From CAXBNB01 sp040151475 (lineage in GTDB: Bacteria > Bacteroidota > Bacteroidia > Cytophagales > Cyclobacteriaceae), in the NCBI RefSeq assembly GCF_040151475.1, contig NZ_JBDKWG010000137.1:1-64000 (forward strand): DNA of 64,000 nt. Direction: 5' to 3'. Numbering within the stretch: position 1 is the stretch's first letter; every line of letters begins with the position of its first letter. Below, one piece after another: positions 8,055-17,643 of this stretch. The position numbers and the translations under genes were made by a program. The notes under the pieces were generated by a model that saw only the letters and a list, made by a program, of their open reading frames with translations, did not search any database and was not told the DNA's origin.

Positions 8055-10691
8055 TCAAAATTTAAAGTTGTAAGTTACGGAAGGAACCAAAACCCCTAAA
8101 AGGGAGTACCTTACCACCTCTGTTTGCTCCGGATTTTCTTCACTTTCCCTAAACAAATAAGCCTGAGTGTTCCTTCGACTGTACACGTTATACATGGAAA
8201 AAACCCAATAGCTTTTAGTCTTCTTTACTTTTCCATTCTTTTTAATTTGGCGTCCCTCTAGTCTGGCTGCCACATCCAACCTGTGATAATCCGGTAACCT
8301 ATTCCTGTTTCTTTCTTCGTAATGGGGCACTATAAAACCATCAAAATTATATTTACCTGAAGGAAAAGAAAATGGCCTTCCTGTCTGATAAACGAAATTA
8401 GAAGATAAAGTCCATTTTTTGTTCAGACGATAAATTGCCGATAAGGACAAATCATGAGTACGGTTAAAGTCTGTTGGAAAATAGGTTCCATTATTAATCT
8501 TTTCTTCCTCATATTCTCCATCCACCATAATCTCCGACTTTGACAAAGTATATCCCAACCATCCACTCAAATTTCCCAAATCCTTCTTAAGAAAAACCTC
8601 AAATCCAAAAGATCTGGACGTACCCGAAAGTAATTCTGTCTCAATGGCCGGATTAAACAACAAATCTGCTCCTCCCTTAAATTCTACTATATTCTTGTTT
8701 TTTCTATAGAAAGCTTCTGCAGAAGCCTCAAAGCTGGATTTTTTAAAATATTTATAATATCCCACAGTAAATTGATCTCCTGTACTGGGTTTTAAGTAGG
8801 TGCCACTTGCTTTCCAAATATCAGAAGAAGAAGGGGTAATGGTATTAGACAACCTGTGCATATATTGCACCAAACTAGAATAATTCACCTTAAGCGCACT
8901 GGTTTCATTTAGTTGATACTTCAATGTAATTCTGGGATGAACATTGAAAAATGTCTTAATATTTTCTCCTGATGAATAAGATACAGTATCAACAATTGTA
9001 TTGATTGTTTTTGTTGTGCCGGATGAATACATAAAAACATCGCCGGGACCAAGAAGAGAAAAATGTGAAAATCTAAGCCCTGAAGTCATTGTAACCTTCG
9101 GATTTAGTTTTATTTCATTACTGAAATAGGCATACGATTCTACCGCATGTTCACTTCCAAGGTCCACTTCATTGTTGGTTGAACTAACACCAGGAATCCT
9201 TTTACCAGGTGCCAGCCTATGAAAAGTAACCGAACCACCAAAATTATATATGTGTTCAGGGTTTCTAAAATAGTTGAAATCAGATTTCAAAGCATAGTCT
9301 GTGATTTTGGAAGTTCCAACAAAACTCGCTTTGTCGTCTTCTTCAATTACCCGATATGAATAGTTGCTGATGTATGCTGTAAAATTTGAAAAAAGCTTGA
9401 CATTATGAATATGATTTAACCTCATACTAAACACATCATTACCCCATTTGCGTAATACATCTAATCCAAATTTATTTTCATCCTGTCCCACATAACCCGA
9501 AAAATAGATCTTGTTATTTTTATTAATATCAAAATTGAATTTTGCATTAAAATCTCTGAAATTGGCTCTATAGTCACTGATGGCAGGATTGTTGGCTCCT
9601 CTGGTTAAAAAATCCCAGAAAGTAGATCTACCTGAAATCAGATAGGAGCTCTTGCTTTTTTGAATAGGCCCTTCTAATAAAAGGCGACTGGTTATTAATC
9701 CCAATCCACCTGAAAGACTAAATTTTTCATTATTTCCATCTCTATGCCTGATATGCATCACAGATGAAAGCCTTCCCCCATAATTCACCGGGTAACTCCC
9801 TTTATATATTTCAATATCATTCACTGCATCCGGATTAAATACTGAAGTAAGACCAAAAAAATGGTGAGAGTTGTAAATAAGTGCTTCATCCAGCAATATT
9901 AAGTTTTGATCAGAGGAACCTCCCCTGACATTTATTCCGGATGTACCCTCTCCTACATTGGTTATTCCCGGAAGCAAAAGTGAACTCTGAAATACATCTA
10001 CTTCACCCAAAAAATATGGAATATCCCCTACTACATCCATATTAAGTTTATTAGTTCCCATCAAAGTGTTTTGATAAGACATTTCTATTTCAGACTTGCT
10101 TTCCACTACCACATCGAGTAGTTCCTGGAGTTTAGGATTTAAAGAAAAATTGAATACTGTATTTTTGGTAAGGTGAATAGATTCCTCAATTGATTCATGC
10201 CCAATAAAATTGACCTTGACATTGTGTTTCCCTCCGGGAAGAGTCAACGAGTAAAAACCATAGGCATTGGCTACAGCACCTTTCTGATTTTCCTCAGACA
10301 ATATGTATGCTCCAATTAATGGTTCATTGGTACCCTGTTCTCTTATTTTACCACTGATGGTATATGAATACTCATATTCCGGTCGATTGTAAAATTTTAA
10401 GAATATTTGATTATCCTCTTCGACCCAGACCAAATCCTCATTTCTGATGATTTCATCTAACACCTTCCCTACCTGATTTATCTTTTGTTTGAACCTGATT
10501 GTTTTTTTGAGAGGAACAATGTTGTCACTATAAGAAATTTGAATTTTATAGGAAGGAAAAACTTCTCTTAACACCTCTTCTACCAACAATTTGTCTTTCG
10601 GTAATTCAATCCATTTTTGTGATAATGAGCTTTGGGCTAAACAAAAAACAGTAGAGGTAATAATCATACATAGGGTAAAAGCAAGTTTCAT
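8055..10691 (-). CDS. TonB-dependent receptor with STN signalling domain
   Basis: An outer-membrane active-transport channel. The chosen start gives MKLAFTLCMIITSTVFCLAQ, a good signal peptide; the frame extends 7 codons upstream to 10712. Domains in order: an STN-like domain (about 30-100, LVEEVLREVFPSYKIQISYS), a CarboxypepD_reg-like fold (about 110-190, ISGKIREQGTNEPLIGAYIL), a plug (about 200-320, with GGSSDQNLILLDEALIY), then a beta-barrel ending in an aromatic-rich YNFKF terminus. The STN domain fits signalling to the FecR encoded upstream. No ligand can be assigned. A terminator separates it from fecR, so it probably has its own promoter. Confidence 0.92.
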   Translation of the reverse strand: MKLAFTLCMIITSTVFCLAQSSLSQKWIELPKDKLLVEEVLREVFPSYKIQISYSDNIVPLKKTIRFKQKINQVGKVLDEIIRNEDLVWVEEDNQIFLKFYNRPEYEYSYTISGKIREQGTNEPLIGAYILSEENQKGAVANAYGFYSLTLPGGKHNVKVNFIGHESIEESIHLTKNTVFNFSLNPKLQELLDVVVESKSEIEMSYQNTLMGTNKLNMDVVGDIPYFLGEVDVFQSSLLLPGITNVGEGTSGINVRGGSSDQNLILLDEALIYNSHHFFGLTSVFNPDAVNDIEIYKGSYPVNYGGRLSSVMHIRHRDGNNEKFSLSGGLGLITSRLLLEGPIQKSKSSYLISGRSTFWDFLTRGANNPAISDYRANFRDFNAKFNFDINKNNKIYFSGYVGQDENKFGLDVLRKWGNDVFSMRLNHIHNVKLFSNFTAYISNYSYRVIEEDDKASFVGTSKITDYALKSDFNYFRNPEHIYNFGGSVTFHRLAPGKRIPGVSSTNNEVDLGSEHAVESYAYFSNEIKLNPKVTMTSGLRFSHFSLLGPGDVFMYSSGTTKTINTIVDTVSYSSGENIKTFFNVHPRITLKYQLNETSALKVNYSSLVQYMHRLSNTITPSSSDIWKASGTYLKPSTGDQFTVGYYKYFKKSSFEASAEAFYRKNKNIVEFKGGADLLFNPAIETELLSGTSRSFGFEVFLKKDLGNLSGWLGYTLSKSEIMVDGEYEEEKINNGTYFPTDFNRTHDLSLSAIYRLNKKWTLSSNFVYQTGRPFSFPSGKYNFDGFIVPHYEERNRNRLPDYHRLDVAARLEGRQIKKNGKVKKTKSYWVFSMYNVYSRRNTQAYLFRESEENPEQTEVVRYSLLGVLVPSVTYNFKF

Positions 10692-10727
10692 TTTGCACCT
10701 TAATACTTCCATTGCGGCCTATTAACA

Positions 10728-10772
10728 GGATAGTCTTTCTTCTTATAATTCCTAACTATCCACGAAGATAGT
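10728..10772. promoter_or_regulatory. Inverted-repeat cluster upstream of the TonB receptor gene
   Basis: Three copies of one short word occur: GGATAGT (10728-10734), AACTATCC (10754-10761) and GATAGT (10767-10772). The last two form ACTATC-n6-GATAGT. They lie 37-81 bases before the chosen receptor start, where a promoter or operator is expected. The pattern is visible directly; its role is inferred. Confidence 0.35.
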
Positions 10773-10853
10773 ATAGATTTATTTGTCAAAAATGAGATGT
10801 GAGAACGGAAAGTAAAAATAAACCATTTAGAGGGGGCATAACAAAACAGACAT

Positions 10854-10877
10854 AAAAAAACCCACCGATGGTGGGTT
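10854..10877 (-). terminator. Rho-independent terminator after fecR
   Basis: Minus strand AACCCACC, loop ATC, GGTGGGTT is a perfect 8-bp hairpin continuing into a T run (seven T in total). It lies 27 bases beyond the fecR stop, between fecR and the TonB receptor. Confidence 0.85.
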
Positions 10878-10903
10878 AAATAAGTCCTGTTTTAAAGTTG
10901 AGA

Positions 10904-11899
10904 TTATTGGCATCCTGGCCCTGAAAGAAGGATAACACCTTTATCCTCAGAGGATTTTATTTGGGCTATTATTTCAAAAACATTCAGTACCTGTTTCAAA
11001 GATTTATTTTCGAATGTAGAAGTAATCAGACATTTAGAAATATTGTCATCATAATCGATGTTTACTTTATACATTTTTTCCAGAACAGGTACAACTTTTG
11101 AAATTGGGGTTCCGTCAAATCTCAAATTGCCGGTTTTCCAGGATAAAGCATTTGGATCAACCTTAGCCAACGCTATAGTTTTTCCATTTTGGAATACTGC
11201 ACCTTGCCCCTTTACAAGAACCACATTATTACCCTTTTCAGCCAGATTTCCAAATGCGACCCTGCCACTATACACATCCACTGAAGCAACATTGTTAGCA
11301 GTTCTTAAATTAAACGAAGTTCCTAAAACCTTTGTAGATGCACTTGGTGAATATATAATGAATGGCTTATTTGCATCTTTTGCAACTTCGAAAAAGGCTT
11401 CTCCCAGCAAATACACTTTCCTGCTATCTCCTTCAAATTGTTCTGAATATTTAAACTCAGAATTTTCATTCATCACAACCCTGGTACCATCGGACAGCAT
11501 AAACTCTTTCACTTCTCCCTCTTTTGTAGCATAAGACAATTGAAATGAATCAAAGTCATCTTTGGCTAAGAAAAAGTAAGAAATACCCACAGCTATTACC
11601 AACATCGCTGCGATTCTAAAAAACAGTTGTAGATTGAATGATTTAGTGTCTTCACTCCCCAAAGGCATTTGTATCTCTTTTGTGGGAAATAAATGACCAC
11701 TCACCTTTGACCAGCCTTCCTCTATATTGGGATTATAAGCTTTAGCATCATATAAAGAGAATTCATGAATTCTCTTTATTTTCTCAAATTCAATTCTATT
11801 TTCTTCTGATTCAGACAACATAGTCTCAATCTCTTTGGCCTCTTCCTGATCGGAAAATCCATTTAAATAGTTGAATATTTTTTCTTCTTTTAATAGCAT
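10904..11899 (-). CDS. FecR-family anti-sigma factor
   Basis: An inner-membrane regulator of the adjacent ECF sigma factor. An N-terminal cytoplasmic region of about 90 residues precedes one membrane helix (FFRIAAMLVIAVGISYFFLA). Then comes the periplasmic FecR domain (about 120-225: LSDGTRVVMNENSEFKYSEQ, GEAFFEVAKDANKPF, VLGTSFNL) and a C-terminal DUF4974-type region (FDGTPISKVVPVLEKMY). Length 331 is typical. It receives the signal from the receptor STN domain in this class of system. The sigma gene ends 65 bases upstream. Confidence 0.92.
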   Translation of the reverse strand: MLLKEEKIFNYLNGFSDQEEAKEIETMLSESEENRIEFEKIKRIHEFSLYDAKAYNPNIEEGWSKVSGHLFPTKEIQMPLGSEDTKSFNLQLFFRIAAMLVIAVGISYFFLAKDDFDSFQLSYATKEGEVKEFMLSDGTRVVMNENSEFKYSEQFEGDSRKVYLLGEAFFEVAKDANKPFIIYSPSASTKVLGTSFNLRTANNVASVDVYSGRVAFGNLAEKGNNVVLVKGQGAVFQNGKTIALAKVDPNALSWKTGNLRFDGTPISKVVPVLEKMYKVNIDYDDNISKCLITSTFENKSLKQVLNVFEIIAQIKSSEDKGVILLSGPGCQ

Positions 11900-11964
11900 G
11901 GCATTATGTTGTTCATTGGTGAGTCAAAATAAATCAGCTCCCCCCCTAAACAAATTTCTTTTTT

Positions 11965-12558
11965 TTAATTACAAATAAACATCAAAAATAAAATCACCTT
12001 ATCCCACACAGGATTCAATTGCTCTCGCAATTTCTTAAGGGCTATTCCTATTTGGTTTTCTACTGTTTTTACAGAAATATCAAGTTCTTCTGCTATCTCC
12101 TTGTAAGTAAGCCCGGAATTTCTACTCAAATTAAATATCACCTTGCATTTTGAAGGAAGTGAGTCAATAGCCCTAGCTACATATACCTGTAAATCTTCAA
12201 AGACTATATCTTCTTCTTTATTTGTGGTATCAATAAATCCTGCATCATCAATATCTACCTTTTTATACTCCTTTGGTAATTGAAGTTTGATATAATTGAA
12301 TGACTTATTGCGAACCGCAGTAAAAAGATATGATTTCATTGATGTACTGATACTAAGCTCATACCTGCGCTCCCAAATATTGATAAATATCTGCTGCACC
12401 AGCTCTTCTGCTATATCATAATCCTTGACGTAAGTCACACCGAACCGACACAAATCCTGATAATACGTTTTAAATATATACTCAAATGCCTTTCTGTTAT
12501 CTTGTGCAAGGCATTCCATCAATTGAGCATCTTCTAGTTGACCAAAGTCTTTTTCCAT
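11965..12558 (-). CDS. ECF RNA polymerase sigma factor (FecI-like, Bacteroidota type)
   Basis: The 197-residue protein has sigma region 2 (YIFKTYYQDLCRFGVTYVKD, AEELVQQIFINIWE) and region 4 (IDSLPSKCKVIFNLSRNSGL, EIAEELDISVKTVENQIGIA) with the helix-turn-helix. There is no extra domain. It is cotranscribed with fecR and should activate the receptor promoter when released. A TACTTTTA box about 50 bases upstream is a possible promoter. Confidence 0.93.
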   Translation of the reverse strand: MEKDFGQLEDAQLMECLAQDNRKAFEYIFKTYYQDLCRFGVTYVKDYDIAEELVQQIFINIWERRYELSISTSMKSYLFTAVRNKSFNYIKLQLPKEYKKVDIDDAGFIDTTNKEEDIVFEDLQVYVARAIDSLPSKCKVIFNLSRNSGLTYKEIAEELDISVKTVENQIGIALKKLREQLNPVWDKVILFLMFICN

Positions 12559-12660
12559 CTAAAAAAATAGAGTTGATGTATTAATTGAAAAAACAGGGTG
12601 CTAAGTTAAAAGTATTTGTAAATTATGTTGTGTTTGAAATGTCATTGGTTACTTAACTTC

Positions 12661-13878
12661 TTAGTTTCCGCTCTCAGCCTTGTCTTCTGGTTGTTTAAAG
12701 GTTATGAAAAACATCACTGCCACCAGCAAAGCAAATATGGCTGGAATCCACCAGAATGTGGACCATTCTCTTTGTCCGCCAGTAGTAAACATATCCAGTA
12801 CATTCCCGGATATTACCGACCCGATACCCATCCCTACTCCATAAGTAATCAAGGTAATAAATCCCTGCGCACTGGCTCTAATATCTTTGGGTGCTTTTTT
12901 ATCCACGTAAATTTGTCCCGTAACAAAAAAGAAATCGTAACATATACCATGCAATGCAATACCCAAAAACAGCATCCATACCATTTCATCGGTATTGCCC
13001 ATAGCGAACATTCCGTATCGAATCAACCAAGCGAGCATTCCGACCAAAAGCATTTTTTTGAGACCTAGCCTGACAAAAAACCAAGGCATTAAAATCATAA
13101 AAAGGACTTCAGACATTTGTCCTATACTTTGGATAGAAGCAGCATTTCCTACATTCAAATCATTAAGAAACAGATTGGTGAAGCTATAATAAAACGCCAA
13201 TGGAATAGAAATCAATAAGGAACACAAAACGAAAATTGCAAACGAAGTATCTTTCAACAACCTCAATGCTTTTATTCCCAGAATATCTCCTATCGAAACA
13301 TCCTTTCCTGTATTTTGAGGTGGTGTATTAGGAAGTGTAAATGAATATAAACCCAATAGTACTGAAATGACAGCTGCCATTTTTAATGGAAGTGTGGTAA
13401 GTTCTACATTGTCAAGCATAGAACCCAAAATGAAGTTTATTGACAACCCGGCTGCAATCCACCCTATTGTTCCCCATACTCTGATTTTAGGAAATTGTTC
13501 TCCCGGGTTTTCCATTTGCTGAAAAGAAATGGTATTGACCAAAGCCAATGTTGGCATGTAGCAAGCATTGTACACTAATAAAGTCAAAATAAGTGAGGCT
13601 GTTTCCGTAATACCGGTTGCAAAATAGATTACTCCTCCCCCAACTATATGCAACACACCCATTACCTTTTCAGATGAAAAAAAGCGATCTGCCACCATAC
13701 CTATAAAGAATGGCGATAAAATAGCCGCTATGTTATTCATCAAATAAGTAGTACCTATCTCTGCTCCGCTAAATCCGATTTTTCCCAAATATGAACCTAC
13801 AGTAACAAACCATCCCCCCCAAATAAAAAATTGAAGAAACATCATAAAACTTAGTCTTACATAAGTAGTGTTTGTCAT
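12661..13878 (-). CDS. MFS permease, nucleoside:H+ symporter (NHS) family
   Basis: A 405-residue inner-membrane protein with about 12 hydrophobic helices. The start RLSFMMFLQFFIWGGWFVTV, followed by SPFFIGMVADRFF, matches the nuc_H_symport (NupG/XapB-like) family. Nucleoside uptake is the family role, but Bacteroidota members may take up other substrates. It stands alone on the minus strand, about 100 bases upstream of the sigma gene start, with no nucleoside-metabolism gene nearby. Confidence 0.82.
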   Translation of the reverse strand: MTNTTYVRLSFMMFLQFFIWGGWFVTVGSYLGKIGFSGAEIGTTYLMNNIAAILSPFFIGMVADRFFSSEKVMGVLHIVGGGVIYFATGITETASLILTLLVYNACYMPTLALVNTISFQQMENPGEQFPKIRVWGTIGWIAAGLSINFILGSMLDNVELTTLPLKMAAVISVLLGLYSFTLPNTPPQNTGKDVSIGDILGIKALRLLKDTSFAIFVLCSLLISIPLAFYYSFTNLFLNDLNVGNAASIQSIGQMSEVLFMILMPWFFVRLGLKKMLLVGMLAWLIRYGMFAMGNTDEMVWMLFLGIALHGICYDFFFVTGQIYVDKKAPKDIRASAQGFITLITYGVGMGIGSVISGNVLDMFTTGGQREWSTFWWIPAIFALLVAVMFFITFKQPEDKAESGN

Positions 13879-14002
13879 TTGTTTAGCGTTTTAGTTGGCA
13901 ATTCAAAGTAGTCCGGAATGTCTGTTATTTATAAAAAAACAATTCTTGTTTATCATATTCATTGGTAAACCTTACACAAAATCAAGTAATGCATTACAGG
14001 TA

Positions 14003-14599
14003 CTAAAAAAATACTTTTGGTCCCGATTGCAACAAATCTTGAAATTCTGACGGCCCATCAACGAATTCATTTTTAAATTTATCCAAATCATCTAAAGTTT
14101 CTTGCGAAAGCAAATCTACAACCTCATCTAAAGCCACTCCACTTACCATATAAGGAAAGTGACCAAGTAACATTTGTTCTCCGCTGCATTGCGCATATAC
14201 CTGACACTCACTCAAGTCCCCAATAATGATGTCTTTGACTATACACCTGTTTAACCAGTTTTCTACATCTGAATTTTCATTTTCCAACAATTTTCTTCTT
14301 GTTCTATTGGGATCAAAATTTTGTGAAAAATATTGATTGATGTTCTTCATTGAGTGTGCAGAAATCAAATTTCTCATCTTACCTGCACATGGCATACACA
14401 TAGCATACTCAAAAATCGTAGAGTATGAAGAATATCCCTTGTATGGCTTTAGTGCTTTTTCTATTACATATTCAGTACCCGAAACCAGCAAATTACATTC
14501 ACACGAAATACACTTATCCATTAGTGTTCCTGTCAAATCTGAGTAAAACACTTTAGGGATATCAACCGATAAAGGTGGGAATGAGTGACCTTCTTGCAT
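14003..14599 (-). CDS. Hypothetical protein with two CxxC pairs
   Basis: A 198-residue soluble protein without signal peptide. Two cysteine pairs, CISC (about residues 30-33, followed by another Cys) and CMPC (about residues 68-71), may bind zinc in the N-terminal half. The C-terminal half is acidic and lacks recognisable motifs. I do not recognise the family. It is a single gene flanked by roughly 120 and 200 bases of AT-rich sequence; the frame is well used and no competing frame is convincing. Confidence 0.6.
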   Translation of the reverse strand: MQEGHSFPPLSVDIPKVFYSDLTGTLMDKCISCECNLLVSGTEYVIEKALKPYKGYSSYSTIFEYAMCMPCAGKMRNLISAHSMKNINQYFSQNFDPNRTRRKLLENENSDVENWLNRCIVKDIIIGDLSECQVYAQCSGEQMLLGHFPYMVSGVALDEVVDLLSQETLDDLDKFKNEFVDGPSEFQDLLQSGPKVFF

Positions 14600-14783
14600 T
14601 TGTCAAAAATAATTCTTTAAACAATGAATTGGTAAATCCTCTCAATATTTATGACTTTGAAACTTTGCATCAACCAAATTCTCCAACTACCGTTAAATGT
14701 GTGGTAATAAATACTGTTGTTACCTCAGCGTATTAATACTGTTAAATTATAGCTTTTAAGAACATAAATTTATTAGAATGATA

Positions 14784-14791
14784 TACTTTTG
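14784..14791 (+). promoter_or_regulatory. Candidate -7 promoter box
   Basis: TACTTTTG matches TAnnTTTG exactly and ends only 5 bases before the ATG at 14797, implying a leaderless or nearly leaderless transcript for the small secreted protein. Confidence 0.45.
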
Positions 14792-14796
14792 CAAAG

Positions 14797-15198
14797 ATGA
14801 ACAAATGGCGTAAAAGCATTTTTATTAAAAGCATGGTTGTTATTCTTAGTTTTGCTATGATTGAACAAGCATATTCTTTTTCTGCCAATACCTCAAAAAG
14901 AATCCCGTCTTTGAGTGCAAATTCTATACAGGTTCTTCTACAGAGTTTGTTTGATAATGATTTTACCAAAGCTTCGGAAGCTACTCCGAAATCAAATCCT
15001 TTAAGTGAAAGTTTTCCTGAACAACAAGATGGTGAATCTGAAGAAGAAGGTTGTGAAGAAGACGACTTAAAACTTTTGTTTGCAGTATCAAAAACATCAT
15101 ACACACTTAGTATCGTACTTAAAAAGTACGATGATCACGATTTAGCATCCCTTGGATTCATGTTGGGGAAAATTCCAACACCTCCTCCCGAAGTGTAA
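14797..15198 (+). CDS. Small secreted acidic hypothetical protein
   Basis: A 133-residue protein with a clear signal peptide: basic MNKWRKSIFIK, then hydrophobic SMVVILSFAMIEQAYS. A strongly acidic patch (ESEEEGCEEDDLK, about residues 79-91) contains one cysteine, and the tail ends PTPPPEV. No family is recognised. It precedes the SulP transporter by about 150 bases on the same strand, so a link with that gene is possible but unproven. An opposite-strand frame (14742-15104) looks like a shadow. Confidence 0.6.
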   Translation: MNKWRKSIFIKSMVVILSFAMIEQAYSFSANTSKRIPSLSANSIQVLLQSLFDNDFTKASEATPKSNPLSESFPEQQDGESEEEGCEEDDLKLLFAVSKTSYTLSIVLKKYDDHDLASLGFMLGKIPTPPPEV

Positions 15199-15346
15199 AT
15201 CACAACATCCACATTTTTTTGATGTAACCAAACATCAAACTCTCAAGAAAATCTAATCTTCTCTACTATGTATTGCTGTGCAATAGCAAAAGTATATATG
15301 GAGAAAGATCAAATGTTATAGTCAAAAAATTACACATCAAATAAGT

Positions 15347-16918
15347 ATGAATTTCAAAGAAATATTTTTTCTTAAGCACATAAAGAATGACCTTTTATCA
15401 AGTGTAGTGGTTTTCCTTGTAGCCCTCCCCTTATGTTTGGGGATAGCTCTGGCTTCAGGAGCTCCCCTTTTTTCAGGCCTGATTTCCGGGGTAGTTGGAG
15501 GTATAGTTATAGGATCTTTGAGCAAATCTCACCTAAGTGTGAGTGGCCCTGCAGCTGGTCTGGTGATAATAGTACTCAATGCTCTCGAAACCCTGGGAAG
15601 TTTCCAAGCCTTTCTCCTGGCACTCGTGCTTGCAGGAGTTATTCAGGTATTTCTGGGCTATATGAGAGCAGGCATCATCGGTCATTATTTCCCTTCATCT
15701 GTCATCAAAGGAATGTTGGCTGCCATAGGATTGATATTGATCCTGAAGCAAATTCCGCACATGATTGGGTTTGACTCAGACGCCTTTGGAGAAATGGAAT
15801 TCATCCAATCTGATGGTAGTAATACCCTGTCCTATTTAATAGCGTCTTTTGATCACATACACTTTGGGAGCATGTTGGTTGGTGTTGTTTCATTAGGTCT
15901 GTTCATTTTTTGGGAATCTAAATTCATAAAACAAAATCAAATACTAAAACAGGTACCTGCGGGTTTATTGGCCGTAATTACAGGATTATTAATAAACATT
16001 GGATTAAAATCTGCTTATCCAGAAATGGCTATTTCAGGCAGTCATCTAGTCAACATTCCAGTAATTTCAGGGATAAGTTCGCTATCATCAGTGCTCCAAT
16101 TCCCTGATTTTTCATTCTTAACTGACATTAATGTATATATTATAGCCATTACACTAGCCATTATTGCAAGTTTAGAGACACTTCTTAGCGTAGAAGCTGT
16201 TGATAAAATGGATCCATTGAAAAGAAGGACTTCTCAAAACGCAGAATTGAAAGCTCAGGGTGTTGGTAATATAATATCAGGGTTGATTGGTGGACTCCCC
16301 ATTACAGCGGTAATCGTACGAAGTACTGCAAACCTAGACGCAGGAGCCAAAAGTAAGATGTCAGCCATTTACCATGGTGTTCTTTTGTTGGTAGCTGTTG
16401 GCTTTTTTCCATTGGTCATGAATGAGATTCCACTTGCATCACTTGCCGCTATATTGATAGCTGTTGGGTATAAATTAACCAAACCAGCACTATATAAGAC
16501 GTTATTTAAAATGGGAAAAGGACAGTTTATACCTTTTATTACAACTGTGGTCGCCATACTTTTCACTGACCTGCTCATTGGTATTTGCATTGGTATGGCA
16601 GTAGGTATATTCTATATCCTCCGAACCAATTATAAGGTTCTTTACCATTACGATGAAACAAAACACCCGGAAAATGATACAAACCTTATCACCATAAAAT
16701 TAAGTGAGCATGTGTCATTTCTCAATAAAGCAGGGCTACAATTGACCTTCGAACGTCTTCCTGAAAACAGCCATGTATTGATAGATGGAAGTCATTCTAA
16801 AGAAATTGATCATGATGCATTGGAAGTGATTTATAATTACAAGAGCAATGCACACGAGAGAAATATCACATTCGATTTAAAAAACATCCCAGATTTAAAA
16901 ACCACCAACTTTAACTAA
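15347..16918 (+). CDS. SulP-family anion transporter, probably bicarbonate or sulfate
   Basis: A 523-residue inner-membrane protein. The N-terminal LPLCLGIALASGAPLFSGLI and SGPAAGL are SulP sulfate_transp signatures; about 11-12 hydrophobic helices run to residue 425. A short C-terminal region (about 440-520) resembles a divergent STAS domain, with VLIDGSHSKEIDHDALEVI. The next gene, 16 bases away, is a beta-carbonic anhydrase. That pairing is common in bacteria and favours bicarbonate as substrate, as in BicA-like SulP proteins. Sulfate cannot be excluded. Confidence 0.88.
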   Translation: MNFKEIFFLKHIKNDLLSSVVVFLVALPLCLGIALASGAPLFSGLISGVVGGIVIGSLSKSHLSVSGPAAGLVIIVLNALETLGSFQAFLLALVLAGVIQVFLGYMRAGIIGHYFPSSVIKGMLAAIGLILILKQIPHMIGFDSDAFGEMEFIQSDGSNTLSYLIASFDHIHFGSMLVGVVSLGLFIFWESKFIKQNQILKQVPAGLLAVITGLLINIGLKSAYPEMAISGSHLVNIPVISGISSLSSVLQFPDFSFLTDINVYIIAITLAIIASLETLLSVEAVDKMDPLKRRTSQNAELKAQGVGNIISGLIGGLPITAVIVRSTANLDAGAKSKMSAIYHGVLLLVAVGFFPLVMNEIPLASLAAILIAVGYKLTKPALYKTLFKMGKGQFIPFITTVVAILFTDLLIGICIGMAVGIFYILRTNYKVLYHYDETKHPENDTNLITIKLSEHVSFLNKAGLQLTFERLPENSHVLIDGSHSKEIDHDALEVIYNYKSNAHERNITFDLKNIPDLKTTNFN

Positions 16919-16934
16919 GTAAATAAGAAATAAC

Positions 16935-17534
16935 ATGAAAACATATTATAGCAATCTAATAGACAACAACCGTAAGTGGGTAAGTGAAAAATTGAATCAG
17001 GATAGCGACTTTTTCAACAAGTTAGCTCATGGCCAGAAACCTCCTGTACTGTGGATAGGATGTGCAGACAGCAGGGTGCCTGCAAACGAAATTACCGGAA
17101 CTCAGCCTGGTGAAATGTTTGTTCACAGGAACATAGCCAACATGGTAATACATACTGACATGAACATGCTAAGTGTTCTGGATTATGCTGTAAATGTACT
17201 CGATGTAAAGCATGTCATTGTTTGTGGGCATTATGGGTGTGGTGGAGTACTTGCAGCGATGGACACTAAAGAATATGGTCTTATTGACAACTGGATACGG
17301 CACATTAAAGATGTGTACCGTTTACACAGGCATGAATTGGACAGCATAGAAGATATGAAAGAAAGAGCCAATAGATTTGTGGAAATCAATGTTATCGAAC
17401 AAGTAGCCGATTTAAGCAAAACTTCAATCATTAAAAATGCGTGGAAAAATGGAAAAGACACACAAATTCATGGGTGGGTGTATGACATCAAAAATGGACT
17501 AATTCAGGAGCTTGATGAACAAATCAAGTTTTAA
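16935..17534 (+). CDS. Beta-class carbonic anhydrase
   Basis: A cytoplasmic zinc enzyme interconverting CO2 and bicarbonate. The zinc ligands are visible: Cys43 and Asp45 in CADSRVPANEI, then His99 and Cys102 in GHYGCGG; the Asp-Arg pair (DSR) is conserved. Length 199 is usual. It lies directly after the SulP gene and probably shares its transcript. Together they would move and hydrate inorganic carbon. Confidence 0.95.
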   Translation: MKTYYSNLIDNNRKWVSEKLNQDSDFFNKLAHGQKPPVLWIGCADSRVPANEITGTQPGEMFVHRNIANMVIHTDMNMLSVLDYAVNVLDVKHVIVCGHYGCGGVLAAMDTKEYGLIDNWIRHIKDVYRLHRHELDSIEDMKERANRFVEINVIEQVADLSKTSIIKNAWKNGKDTQIHGWVYDIKNGLIQELDEQIKF

Positions 17535-17643
17535 TAAGCGGTTTTACTTTTTTATATTTCATTAAATTGATTCATCTTTATATTTTACACTTAAAGAGTA
17601 GTTATCTAATTATTAAAATTTTAATCTAACAAAAAAATCGATT

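Noticed and set aside
13923..13945. AACAA/TTGTT hairpin with T run after the CxxC hypothetical gene
   Set aside because: The stem is only 5 bp of A-T-rich pairs in AT-rich DNA, so chance is likely.
14742..15104. Minus-strand 120-codon frame opposite the small secreted protein
   Set aside because: The plus frame has a good signal peptide and promoter box; the minus frame is Ser-rich without motifs.
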